A DNA stretch of 64,000 nucleotides from Rhodopseudomonas sp. BAL398 (GTDB lineage Bacteria; Pseudomonadota; Alphaproteobacteria; Rhizobiales; Xanthobacteraceae), in the NCBI RefSeq assembly GCF_033001325.1, contig NZ_CP133111.1:1798001-1862000 (forward strand), read 5' to 3'. Position numbers and translations under genes: made by a program. How positions within the stretch are numbered: position 1 is the stretch's first letter; each line of letters begins with the position of its first letter. This document shows positions 1 to 8,204 of this stretch, piece after piece. The notes beneath the pieces were generated by a model. That model searched no databases, was not told the origin of the DNA, and saw only the letters and a list, made by a program, of their open reading frames with translations.

Positions 1-444
1 CTCAAGCTTGAGGCCGACCACGCTGGTCGAGAAGTTGATGATCCGGCCGCCGTCACGAAGCCGCTTGGCTGCCTCGCGCATGGTGTAGAGGCTGCCCTTC
101 AGGTTGATCGCGATCTGGCTGTCGATCAGCGCGTCATCGCCCTCGGCGATCTTCGCCAGCTTCATGATGCCGGCATTGTTCACCAGTACATCGACGCCGC
201 CGAAGGCCGCCTCAGCCGCGTCCCACATGCGGGCGACCGCCTTTGGATCGCTAACATCGGCTTGGGCCGTCAGCGCTTTGCCCCCGGCCTTTTCAATAGT
301 CTCGGCCAGCTTTTCGGCTTCGGTGACATTGCCAGCGTAGTTGATAACGACGGTGAAGCCGTCCTTGGCAAGGCGCTGCGCGGTCGCCGCGCCGATGCCC
401 CGCGAGGCGCCCGTCACGAGCGCAACCTTTGAAATCCCGGTCAT
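1..444 (-). CDS. SDR family NAD(P)-dependent oxidoreductase (partial, 3' end off window)
   Basis: The first 148 codons of a classical short-chain dehydrogenase/reductase, on the minus strand. Visible features are the Rossmann glycine motif TGASRGIG near the N terminus and the NNAG motif in the middle; the catalytic Tyr-Lys region lies beyond the window edge. The ATG at 444 is preceded by a good ribosome site (AGGAGA, about 6 nt spacing). It is transcribed divergently from a LysR regulator, the usual arrangement for a regulator and its target. The substrate cannot be deduced. Confidence 0.88.
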   Translation of the reverse strand, partial: MTGISKVALVTGASRGIGAATAQRLAKDGFTVVINYAGNVTEAEKLAETIEKAGGKALTAQADVSDPKAVARMWDAAEAAFGGVDVLVNNAGIMKLAKIAEGDDALIDSQIAINLKGSLYTMREAAKRLRDGGRIINFSTSVVGLKLE

Positions 445-533
445 GATGTATCTCCTGTTCAACCGCCACGTTGGCGACGAACGAGATGTGCCATCTGGAA
501 CCGGGAAGATAATCAGCCTATGTTCGCCATTAC

Positions 534-552
534 TGTTCCGCGACAACGAACA
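534..552. promoter_or_regulatory. Candidate LysR operator dyad
   Basis: TGTTC, 9 nt, GAACA lies in the SDR/LysR intergenic region just upstream of the LysR start. A wider TGTTCG/CGAACA pairing (521-526 with 547-552) overlaps it. Its length and its place between divergent genes fit a LysR T-N11-A-type site. This is inference only. Confidence 0.35.
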
Positions 553-563
553 ATGGACGCGCG

Positions 564-1478
564 ATGGATAAGCTCGATGCAATGCGACTCTTCACCAGAA
601 TTGTGGAACGCCGCAGCTTCACCGGAGCCGCGCATGACCTCGGAGTGCCTCGCTCGACAGTGACCACCATCATCAAGCAGATGGAGGAGCGGCTCGGTGT
701 CAGGCTGCTTCAGCGGACCACGCGCACCGTTCGGCCAACGCTCGACGGCGAGGCCTGGTATCGGCGATGCCTCGCCATTCTGGATGACATAGAGGATGCG
801 GAGGGAGCTTTCAGTGGAGCGGAACCGAAGGGCATGCTCCGGGTGGAAGTTCAGGGCACCATCGCGCGGCATTTCCTGATGCCGGCTCTCCCTGAATTTT
901 TCGCGCGTTATCCCGGAATCGAGTTGTCCATGAGCGAACGTGATCGCTGGATCGATCCGGTCCAGGAGGGCGTCGATTGCGTGCTTCGCTATGGGGAGTT
1001 GCCCGACAGCGATCTGATCGCCCGACGGGTCGCGATCCTCGACCGCGTCACGTGTGCAGCACCAGCGTATCTCGAACGATACGGCGTCCCTCAAACGATC
1101 GAGGACCTCGCGGCACATCGAATCGTCGGGATACGCCTCGTGAGTACCGGTAACCTGACGCCGGTCGAGTTTCATGTCGGAGGAGAACTTCGGCGCATCG
1201 ACATGCCTGCGCCCTTCTCCGTTACTGGGCCGGAGAGCTATCTGCTTGGAGTGCGCCTCGGGCTGGGACTTGCTCAGGTCCCGCGCTTCCATATCGAGCG
1301 CGACCTCGCAAGCGGCGCGCTGGTCGAACTACTCAATGATATGCCCGCGCCATCGGCTCAGGTCGCGCTACTTTACCCTCGGAGCCGTCAACTCTCGCCC
1401 CGGGTCCGCGTCTTTCTCGATTGGGCGGCAGGCGAGTTCGAGAAGCGCAACCGGCGGACGAACAGCGCGTCCGTGTGA
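564..1478 (+). CDS. LysR family transcriptional regulator
   Basis: A 304-residue LysR-type regulator of normal family length. The N-terminal winged helix (about residues 1-60) has the typical pattern MDKLDAMRLFTRIVERRSF followed by a conserved helix-turn-helix and a TRTVRPT wing. The rest is a substrate-binding-like co-inducer domain. The gene is divergent from the SDR at 1-444, separated by 119 bp that contain a small dyad, so it probably controls that SDR and itself. The inducer is unknown. Both genes are probably cargo of the guaA-linked island. Confidence 0.9.
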   Translation: MDKLDAMRLFTRIVERRSFTGAAHDLGVPRSTVTTIIKQMEERLGVRLLQRTTRTVRPTLDGEAWYRRCLAILDDIEDAEGAFSGAEPKGMLRVEVQGTIARHFLMPALPEFFARYPGIELSMSERDRWIDPVQEGVDCVLRYGELPDSDLIARRVAILDRVTCAAPAYLERYGVPQTIEDLAAHRIVGIRLVSTGNLTPVEFHVGGELRRIDMPAPFSVTGPESYLLGVRLGLGLAQVPRFHIERDLASGALVELLNDMPAPSAQVALLYPRSRQLSPRVRVFLDWAAGEFEKRNRRTNSASV

Positions 1479-1792
1479 GACCGCGGGTCCATATTAGTGC
1501 CCGACTGCTCTCAAATTGGAGCCTCGTGCAGAGCAATGCAGCGCTTCTTATGACACGGCACTTTGATGAGCAGGACAAACCACGGCCGACAGAAAGCCAA
1601 TGTCGAGGTTTTGGTGCGGTGGTCGGAACCGAACCGACCCATAAGCACCTGTTGCACCGTATGCGGCACAGCAGTCAGGAAGAACCCGCCGATGTGTACG
1701 CTATAGCCCGAAAATACCGCACGTAATTCCGAAAGGGCTTCCAGCATCAGTATCTATCAGTCTCAATCGCCCAGCAACGCAGGAGATTGAGC
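1479..1792. other. Intergenic stretch without a recognisable gene
   Basis: About 310 bp between the LysR gene and the AlpA-like gene. It looks less GC-rich than the chromosome around it. Open frames crossing it have no recognisable protein character, and no tRNA or copy of the guaA 3' end was found here. It is best regarded as island spacer. Confidence 0.5.
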
Positions 1793-2077
1793 ATGGCAAA
1801 CATCGAACCCACGCAAATTCGGAGAACAATCCGGCGGCAACAGTTAAGGGAGATGGTGCCGATGGCCGACAGCACGATTTATGAGATGGAGCAGCGTGGC
1901 GAGTTTCCCCGTCGATTTGCGCTCTCGCCACGTTGTATCGTTTGGGACTTGGCCGAAGTCGAAGCTTGGCTAATGGCACGGCGGGCTGCCCCGATCCGTC
2001 GGGCACAGCACCCTGACGTCACCAAGCGTAAAACCCGCCCCGTCAAAGGGCGGGATCAAGCTCCATCAGGGGCATAG
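1793..2077 (+). CDS. AlpA-family (MerR-like) excisionase/regulatory protein
   Basis: A 94-residue protein of the AlpA/phage regulatory type: a small winged helix with MVPMADSTIYEMEQRGEFP (the helix-turn-helix of AlpA proteins) followed by a W-x-x-xEVExW pattern. Such proteins act as DNA-binding activators or excisionases for P4-like integrases. The ATG at 1793 was chosen over an in-frame TTG at 1787 because AGGAG at 1781-1785 is ideally spaced for it. The 3' end overlaps the convergent integrase gene by 35 bp, supporting a functional pair. Confidence 0.8.
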   Translation: MANIEPTQIRRTIRRQQLREMVPMADSTIYEMEQRGEFPRRFALSPRCIVWDLAEVEAWLMARRAAPIRRAQHPDVTKRKTRPVKGRDQAPSGA

Positions 2078-3299
2078 CTTGCGGCAAAAGCGTGGGGGCA
2101 TACTTCCGGCCGTCGATCCAGGCGTCCACGGTGTCCGCCCACTGCTGCATCATATGCCGACGCTGCACCTCATACTCGGCCTTGTTGTAAACGCCGCGGG
2201 ATGAACGCCCGTCCTCGTGCGCGAGGCACTTTTCGATCCAGTCGCTGTTAAAGCCCAGCTCATTTAGCAGCGTCGAGCCCGTCCGCCGCAGATCATGGAC
2301 GGTGAATGGCTCCAGTGGCAGCCCCTCCTTTTTTGCCTGTTCGACGACGGCATAGGTGACCCGATTGAAGGTCGCGCGCGACATTGGCGCGTCCGCGTCG
2401 TAGCGGGACGGCAACAGATATCGGGAGTTGCCGGAGCAGGTCTTGAGCGCGATCATTATGTCGAGGGTCTGCCGGCACAGGTAGACGTTGTGCGGCTTCG
2501 ATCGCTTCATGCGCTCCTTCGGGATGGTCCAGACAGCGTTGTCGAAATCGATCTCGTCCCACACGGCGTCCTGCAACTCGCTCTTCCGGACCATGGTGAG
2601 GAGGTAGAGCTTCATACCGAGGCGGATAGTTGGCAACGTCGCGATATGCTCGAGTTGCTTGAACATGATGCGGATCTCGGCGGGTGAAAGCGCGCGGTCC
2701 TTCGGTGTAAAGGTGGCTATCGAGGCCGGACCGACGTCATCGGCCGGATTGGCGACCTTCTCGCCGTGCAGAATGGCGTAGCCGTAAATCTGCTTCAGTA
2801 TATCCCGCACATGAATGGCGGTGGCAGGAGCACCCCGTTCGACGATCTTGGCGCAGTGCGCGCGCAGATCATCGGGTGTTATCTCTGTCAGGAGTCGATT
2901 CCGCCAGACGGGCATGAGTTCGCGTTCGAAGATGGAGCGACGCATCGCGCGCGTGCTGTCGGCCATGGTCGCGTTGGTCAGCCATTTCTCGCCGAATTCG
3001 CCGAAGCTCTTTGCTTCCTTGATCCGGCGCTTCTCGCGCTGCTTCTCAATGGCGGGGGACCGCCCCTCGGCGATCGCACGCCGCGCGTCGATGCATAGCT
3101 CGCGAGCCCTGGCGAGCGATATTCCGTCACGGGCATATCTGCCGAGATAGACGGTCTCCCGCCTGCCGTTCAGCCGATAGTCGAGCCTGAACGAGATGGC
3201 GCCCGACGGCGCGACGCGCACGTACATGCCGTCACGGTCGGAAACCTTGTACATTTTGGCTTTTGGTTTCAAGCACTTGAGTGCTGCATCGGTCAACAT
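2043..3299 (-). CDS. P4-type tyrosine recombinase/integrase
   Basis: A 418-residue site-specific recombinase with an N-terminal DUF4102 arm-binding domain (about residues 1-95), a SAM-like core-binding domain (about 100-185) and a C-terminal catalytic domain (about 205-390). The catalytic set is visible: Arg238 in MVRKSE, His335 and Arg338 in HDLRRTGSTL, His361 and nucleophile Tyr371. It appears intact. Its 5' end points at the 3' end of guaA only 294 bp away, as expected for an island integrated in guaA with the integrase next to the attachment site. Confidence 0.93.
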   Translation of the reverse strand: MLTDAALKCLKPKAKMYKVSDRDGMYVRVAPSGAISFRLDYRLNGRRETVYLGRYARDGISLARARELCIDARRAIAEGRSPAIEKQREKRRIKEAKSFGEFGEKWLTNATMADSTRAMRRSIFERELMPVWRNRLLTEITPDDLRAHCAKIVERGAPATAIHVRDILKQIYGYAILHGEKVANPADDVGPASIATFTPKDRALSPAEIRIMFKQLEHIATLPTIRLGMKLYLLTMVRKSELQDAVWDEIDFDNAVWTIPKERMKRSKPHNVYLCRQTLDIMIALKTCSGNSRYLLPSRYDADAPMSRATFNRVTYAVVEQAKKEGLPLEPFTVHDLRRTGSTLLNELGFNSDWIEKCLAHEDGRSSRGVYNKAEYEVQRRHMMQQWADTVDAWIDGRKYAPTLLPQAMPLMELDPAL

Positions 3300-3316
3300 T
3301 TCGGGCCTCCTTGCGG

Positions 3317-3429
3317 AAAAGTACCGTCACGCGGTTTTTGGAGGCCAGTGGCGCTGAAAACGATTATATTTCAGAGCGTTAGTTCAAAAAAAGTACCGTC
3401 ATTGGCCTCATGTGACCTGACGGTACTTT
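3317..3429. repeat. Iterated AAAGTACCGTCA motif (two direct, one inverted)
   Basis: Copies of AAAGTACCGTCA begin at 3318 and 3390; an inverted copy, TGACGGTACTTT, is at 3418-3429. The last two form a perfect 12-bp stem with a 16-nt loop. The motifs sit between the integrase start and the guaA 3' end, which is where arm-type integrase or excisionase sites or an integrase operator would be expected. The function is inferred. Confidence 0.6.
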
Positions 3430-3593
3430 CGTTTTTCCGGTTGATCAATGGGGGCAAGGCCCGTCAGCGAGGCCGCCGGACATGATCTATGCCCACCGAT
3501 AGATGCCGATAGCTAAAGAAGGAATTTATTTTTGTTTTCAGTGGCTTAGAGTGTACCACAGCGTAAAATCGGCGGCGTTCGGATGGGCCTGAA

Positions 3594-5201
3594 TCATTCC
3601 CACTCGATCGTCCCTGGCGGCTTCGAGGTGATGTCGTACACCACCCTGTTGACGCCCTTCACCTCGTTGATGATCCGGGTCGCGGTTTCGCCGAGGAAGC
3701 TCATCTCGAACGAATAGAAATCCGCCGTCATGCCGTCGGTCGAGGTCACGGCGCGCAGGCCGACGACGTATTCGTAGGTGCGGCCGTCGCCCATCACGCC
3801 GACGGTCTTCACCGGCAGCAGCACGGCAAAAGCCTGCCAGATCTTGTCGTAGAGCCCGGCCTTGCGGATCTGGTCGATATAGACCGCGTCGGCATTGCGC
3901 AGGATTTCCAGCTTCTCCTGCGTGATCTCGCCCGGGCAGCGGATCGCCAGGCCCGGCCCGGGGAACGGATGGCGGCCGACGAAGATTTCCGGCAGGCCGA
4001 GTTCGCGGCCGAGTACGCGGACCTCGTCCTTGAACAATTCGCGCAGCGGCTCGACCAGCTGCATGTGCATGCGTTCGGGCAGGCCGCCGACATTGTGGTG
4101 CGACTTGATCGTCACCGACGGGCCGCCGGTGAAGGACACGCTTTCGATCACGTCGGGATACAGCGTGCCCTGCGCCAGATAGTCGGCGCCGCCGATCTTT
4201 TTCGCCTCGGCGTCGAACACGTCGATGAACAGCCGGCCGATGGTCTTGCGCTTGAGCTCCGGGTCGCTGACGCCGGCCAGCTCGCCGAGGAACAGTTTCT
4301 CTGCGTCCACATGCACCAGCGGGATGTTGTAGTGATGCCGGAACAGCTCGACCACCGTGGCCGCCTCGTCCTTGCGCAGCAGGCCGTGATCGACGAACAC
4401 GCAGGTCAGCTGATCGCCGATCGCCTCATGGATCAGCACCGCGGCCACCGCCGAGTCGACACCGCCGCTCAGGCCGCAAATCACACGGCCGCTGCCGACC
4501 TGGGCGCGGATTTTGTCGATCGCTTCCTCGCGGAAGGCCCGCATGGTCCAGTCGCCTTTGAGGCCCGCGACCTTGCGGACGAAATTGCGGATCAGCTTGG
4601 CGCCGTCCGGGGTGTGCACCACTTCGGGGTGGAATTGCATCGCGTAGAATTTGCGTTTGTCGTCGGCGATCACCGAGATCGGCGAGCCGGCGGCCTTGGC
4701 CACGCCGCGGAAACCCTCCGGCAGCTTTGTGACGCGGTCGCCATGGCTCATCCAGACGTCGTATTTGCCGCCCTTCTCCCAGACCCCGTCGAACAGCGCG
4801 CAATCATCGGTGATTTCGATCTGGGCGCGGCCGAATTCGCGGTGATGGCCGCCCTCAACGATGCCGCCGAGCTGCTTGGCCATGGTCTGCTCGCCATAGC
4901 AGATGCCGAGCACCGGCACGCCCGCATTGAGGATCGACAGCGGCGCCGACGGCGCGTCATCGTCCAGCACCGAGGCCGGGCCGCCGGACAGGATCACCGC
5001 CTTCGGCTTCATCGCGGCGAACGCGGCCTCGGCCTTGTTGAACGGCACGATCTCGGAATAGACCCCCTCCTCGCGCACCCGGCGCGCGATCAGCTGGGTC
5101 ACCTGGGAGCCGAAATCGACGATCAGAATCTTGTCATGCGCCGCGGCGACATGCGGCGACGGATCGGACGAGGAGGCGGAGATTGTGCTGGGTGCTGTCA
5201 T
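3594..5201 (-). CDS. guaA: GMP synthase (glutamine-hydrolysing)
   Basis: This enzyme converts XMP, glutamine and ATP to GMP, the last step of guanine nucleotide synthesis. The 535-residue protein has the normal domain order. The class I glutamine amidotransferase has nucleophile Cys101 in GICYGEQ and the His-Glu pair in QFHPEV. The ATP-pyrophosphatase follows with P-loop GLSGGVDSA, and the dimerisation domain ends in PPGTIEWE. The 3' end is intact even though an island integrase abuts it, as is usual for integration that regenerates the gene end. guaB lies 6 kb away on the same strand. Confidence 0.97.
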   Translation of the reverse strand: MTAPSTISASSSDPSPHVAAAHDKILIVDFGSQVTQLIARRVREEGVYSEIVPFNKAEAAFAAMKPKAVILSGGPASVLDDDAPSAPLSILNAGVPVLGICYGEQTMAKQLGGIVEGGHHREFGRAQIEITDDCALFDGVWEKGGKYDVWMSHGDRVTKLPEGFRGVAKAAGSPISVIADDKRKFYAMQFHPEVVHTPDGAKLIRNFVRKVAGLKGDWTMRAFREEAIDKIRAQVGSGRVICGLSGGVDSAVAAVLIHEAIGDQLTCVFVDHGLLRKDEAATVVELFRHHYNIPLVHVDAEKLFLGELAGVSDPELKRKTIGRLFIDVFDAEAKKIGGADYLAQGTLYPDVIESVSFTGGPSVTIKSHHNVGGLPERMHMQLVEPLRELFKDEVRVLGRELGLPEIFVGRHPFPGPGLAIRCPGEITQEKLEILRNADAVYIDQIRKAGLYDKIWQAFAVLLPVKTVGVMGDGRTYEYVVGLRAVTSTDGMTADFYSFEMSFLGETATRIINEVKGVNRVVYDITSKPPGTIEWE

Positions 5202-5290
5202 GGCGAGGAATTACGCGACTGCGCGACTTGCCGCAAGTGACTTGCCGCAAGTCTCGAACCGCGACTCAGCACCCACTGGCCAGACTTCTC

Positions 5291-5430
5291 CGTGTCCCGG
5301 ACGCGACGCAGCACGCAGTGCTGCTTCGCAGAGCCGGGACCCCGCTCCAGCGCCGACAAAGCCACCGGGGCCCCGGATCAGCAGCGCACCACGCCGCAAA
5401 AGCGGCGCGCTGCGCCGCATCCGGGGCACG
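5291..5430. repeat. Dispersed palindromic intergenic repeat, family A copy 1
   Basis: An approximately 140-bp element starting GTGTCCCGGACGCG and ending CATCCGGGGCACG, between guaA and rsmB. Two palindromic arms are visible (GCAGCACGCAGTGCTGC near the left end, GCGGCGCGCTGCGCCGC near the right). Four further copies occur in this window (24415, 27093, 27274, 45768). Confidence 0.85.
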
Positions 5431-5439
5431 ACGCACGGT

Positions 5440-6738
5440 TTAAGCCCTGCGCATCACGCTGACGAAAAACCCGTCCGTCCCGGTGCGGCGCGGGGTCATC
5501 AGCAGACCCTCGTCGGTCGGCCAGGTCGCGGCCAGGAAATCGTCGGCTCTGTCCCACAGCGCCGCGGCGACCTGCGCCGGCGGCACCACCGCAAACTCCG
5601 GATGCCGGGCGACGAAGCCGCGGATCTGGGCGCCATTCTCGGCGCCCAGCACCGAACAGGTCACATAGGCGATCCGCCCGCCCGCCTTGACCAGCGGCAC
5701 GGCGCGGTCCAGCACCGCGATCTGGTCGTTGCGCCGCACCTCCAGCGCGCCCGGCCGCATCCGCCATTTGGCGTCCGGGTTGCGGCGCCAGGTGCCGGTG
5801 CCGGTGCACGGCGCATCGATCAGCACCAGATCGGCGGAGGCGTAGATGTCGCTCAGCGTATCGTCCGGCCCCTTCGGGGTGCGGATGTCGCAATTATGCA
5901 CGCCGGCCCGCGACAGCCGCTCATAGATCGGCGCCAGCTGCCGCTTGTCGGAATCGGTAGCGATCAGCCGTCCCTTGCCCTGCATCATCGCCGCTAGCGC
6001 CAGCGTCTTGCCGCCGGCGCCGGCGCACAGGTCGATCACCTGCTCGCCCGGCTTGGCGCCGGACAGCAGTGCGGCGAGCTGCGAGCCCTCGTCCTGGACC
6101 TCGATCGCGCCCTTGATGAAATCCTCTTCGGAATGGATGCCGGGATTGCGGGCGTCGGCGCCGAGATCGATCCGCAGCCCCAGCGCCGACCACGGCGTCG
6201 GCGTGGCGCCGAGATGCTTGAGCGAACCGAGAATCTTGTCGCGCTTGGCCTTCAGCGTATTGACCCGCAGGTCGAGCGGCGCCCGGCTGGCCATCGCGGT
6301 GGCTTCCGCCACCCGCTCATCGCCGAACATGTCGGCCAAAGCGCCATCGAGCCATTCGGGATAATCGCCGGCGATATGCGGTGGCGCGTCATCGAGCGTG
6401 CGCGATGCCAGAGCGGCGTGCTCGGCGTCGGACAACGGCGCTGGCGCAAAGCGGCCGCCGTCGCACAAAGCCGCGATCGCCTCGACATCGACGCCGCGTT
6501 CGAGCTTGAGCATGCCGAGCACGCGCGCGCGCGGCGTGTCGGCCTCCATGATCCAGGCGCTGGAGGCGCGGCGACGCAGCACGTCCCAGACCAGGCCGGC
6601 GATCGCGGCGCGGTCGCCGGAGCCGGCATAGCGATGCGCGGTGCCCCACTCCTTCAGCGCCTTGGCGGCCGGAATCCGTTGGGTGTCGATGGCGTCGATC
6701 AGGTCGATGGCTGCGGACAGCCGGGCGGCGGGGGTCAT
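5440..6738 (-). CDS. rsmB: RsmB/NOP2-type RNA (cytosine-5) methyltransferase
   Basis: A 432-residue SAM-dependent m5C RNA methyltransferase. An N-terminal NusB-like RNA-binding region (about residues 1-130) is followed by the Fmu catalytic domain. Motifs seen are DLCAGAGGKT (SAM loop), DAPCTGTGTWRRNPD (motif IV Cys) and YVTCS (motif VI catalytic Cys). The likely target is 16S rRNA C967, as for E. coli RsmB, but close paralogues exist, so site specificity is inferred. A repeat element separates it from guaA. Confidence 0.9.
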   Translation of the reverse strand: MTPAARLSAAIDLIDAIDTQRIPAAKALKEWGTAHRYAGSGDRAAIAGLVWDVLRRRASSAWIMEADTPRARVLGMLKLERGVDVEAIAALCDGGRFAPAPLSDAEHAALASRTLDDAPPHIAGDYPEWLDGALADMFGDERVAEATAMASRAPLDLRVNTLKAKRDKILGSLKHLGATPTPWSALGLRIDLGADARNPGIHSEEDFIKGAIEVQDEGSQLAALLSGAKPGEQVIDLCAGAGGKTLALAAMMQGKGRLIATDSDKRQLAPIYERLSRAGVHNCDIRTPKGPDDTLSDIYASADLVLIDAPCTGTGTWRRNPDAKWRMRPGALEVRRNDQIAVLDRAVPLVKAGGRIAYVTCSVLGAENGAQIRGFVARHPEFAVVPPAQVAAALWDRADDFLAATWPTDEGLLMTPRRTGTDGFFVSVMRRA

Positions 6739-6772
6739 GAACGTCTTTCGGTGGAGCGGCGCGCGCGCCGGA

Positions 6773-7195
6773 TCAAATCAACAGCAGGATGCTGAGAGCG
6801 AAATAGAGCCACATCGCCAGCAGCACCAGGGCGCCGGCGAGCCACGCCAGCGAGCGCTGCCGCAGATCGTTGGAGGTGACAAAGATGCCGGCATGGACGA
6901 AGCGCGTCACCACGAACACCCAGCTCAGCAGCACCAGAACCAGATCGACATGGCGCAGCGGCAGCGCCAGCGCGATCAGCGCATAGAACAGCACCGGCAG
7001 CTCGAACTGGTTGCCATAGCAATTGCCCAACTGGGTGGCGCGTTGCGGCCAGTTCGGCTGTCCCAGCACGATGTCGCGGATCTTGGTCTGCCGCGACACC
7101 AGAGCCTGGCGTCGCGCCGCGAAGGTGGCCAGCAGCAGCGCGAAGCTCAGCCCGATCAGCACGAAGACCGGCAGCAGCACCATCTGAACCGACAT
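6773..7195 (-). CDS. MAPEG family membrane protein
   Basis: A 140-residue integral membrane protein with four hydrophobic helices and the MAPEG-like features R-x-x-A-x-x-N near the second helix (QRATQLGNCYGNQFELPVL). The family includes glutathione-dependent eicosanoid enzymes; bacterial members are mostly uncharacterised. The start at 7195 has a strong GGAGG site 5 nt upstream; longer in-frame extensions lack hydrophobic or family character. It ends 34 bp upstream of rsmB and may be cotranscribed. Confidence 0.82.
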   Translation of the reverse strand: MSVQMVLLPVFVLIGLSFALLLATFAARRQALVSRQTKIRDIVLGQPNWPQRATQLGNCYGNQFELPVLFYALIALALPLRHVDLVLVLLSWVFVVTRFVHAGIFVTSNDLRQRSLAWLAGALVLLAMWLYFALSILLLI

Positions 7196-7361
7196 TGAGG
7201 CCTCCCATGGCGGCGTTGCGGACCCCGCTATAGCGAGCCCGTCCGGCCATGACAATCGATCCGGCCCGGCCTGACCTGCTTTGCCGCGACTGAAACCGGC
7301 ACCGCCCTGCGGCAGGCTCGACGAGTTCCCGTCGAAGTACCGGTCGCGCAGCCGTCGCGCG

Positions 7362-8069
7362 CTAAATCCGGGCCCCAAAACTCTCGCGGAAGATGCGCTC
7401 GCCTTTTGGCGTAATCTGAACGGCGCGCGTCCCATCGAGCCGCCTGGTCCAGCCCTGGCCGAGACTGTGGGCGCAGATCGCGGCGCCCAATGCGCCGGCC
7501 AGATGCGGCCGCCGCTCGCTCCAGTCGAGGCAGGGCCGGCACAGCACGCGGCCGGAGTGCCGGGTGCGCCGCGCCAGCATTGGCGCGATGTCGAGCCCGA
7601 CGCCGCCGAGAAAATCCAAGCCGGCCTCGGTCAGTACGCCGGCATCGCCGGTCAACTCGACATGGCCGCGCGCGATCATGGCGTCGCTCAATGCGACGCC
7701 GAGCCGGCCGGCAAGATGGTCGTAGCAGGTACGGGCCTTGCGTAGCGCCGCGTCGCGCGGGCCGACAGCGAGCCGGGCCCGAACCGGCGCCAGATAGGCT
7801 GCGACCTGCATGATGCTTTCCAGCATCCGCGCCACCGAGGCCGTGGCCAGCCGGTGATAGCGGTGCCGGCCCTGCTGCTCGACGCTCAGCAGCCCGATCG
7901 ATGTCATCCGGCTCAGATGTCCGCTCGCGGTCTGCGGCGTGATCCCGGCTGCCTTGGCGAGCTCGGTCGCGGTCAGCGCGCGGCCGTCCATCAGCGCATG
8001 CAGCATGTGGGCCCGGGCCGGATCGCCAGACAGCGCCGCGATCTCGGCAAACATGGCATGGCTGGGCAT
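7362..8069 (-). CDS. ArsR family winged-helix transcriptional regulator
   Basis: A 235-residue protein with an ArsR-type winged helix at residues 1-90 (LSGDPARAHMLHALMDGRALTA, then a TPQTASGHLSRM recognition helix). The C-terminal half contains a CRPCLDWSERRPHLAGALG segment. It is longer than classical ArsR (about 100-120 residues), so the C-terminal domain probably senses something other than metal. It is divergent from an MFS transporter gene 135 bp away. The intergenic region has an interrupted TTCGG/CCGAA dyad at 8120-8135, a possible operator. Confidence 0.86.
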   Translation of the reverse strand: MPSHAMFAEIAALSGDPARAHMLHALMDGRALTATELAKAAGITPQTASGHLSRMTSIGLLSVEQQGRHRYHRLATASVARMLESIMQVAAYLAPVRARLAVGPRDAALRKARTCYDHLAGRLGVALSDAMIARGHVELTGDAGVLTEAGLDFLGGVGLDIAPMLARRTRHSGRVLCRPCLDWSERRPHLAGALGAAICAHSLGQGWTRRLDGTRAVQITPKGERIFRESFGARI

Positions 8070-8204
8070 CGCGCGAACCTTTCAGTGGCTTCATCCTATG
8101 CCAGATCGACGCCGGATGCTTCGGCCGCGACCGAAACATTCGGCGGATTTTTCGGCCATTGCTGCGCCCGACGGCATCGGGCCGGAACAAGGCGGGCAAT
8201 CAGC

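Larger units (their letters stand above)
1..3593. mobile_element. End of a genomic island integrated at the guaA 3' end (inferred; left end outside window)
   Basis: An integrase and an AlpA-like excisionase gene lie directly against the last codons of guaA, a known insertion hotspot for genomic islands. The intergenic DNA at 1479-1792 and 3300-3593 looks more AT-rich than the flanking chromosome. No second copy of the guaA terminal sequence is visible in 1-3593, so the distal junction would lie to the left of the window. The SDR and LysR genes would then be cargo. Confidence 0.6.

Noticed and set aside
1511-1747. 78-codon minus-strand frame in the island spacer
   Set aside because: No ribosome site and no recognisable protein family; probably chance.
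3402-3429. Hairpin near guaA as a terminator
   Set aside because: The stem has a 16-nt loop and iterates a motif found elsewhere in the region, which fits protein-binding sites better than a terminator.
3969-5240. Long open frame (423 codons) on the plus strand across guaA
   Set aside because: Antisense to guaA; His/Asp/Arg-rich translation without family character, typical of shadow frames in GC-rich DNA.
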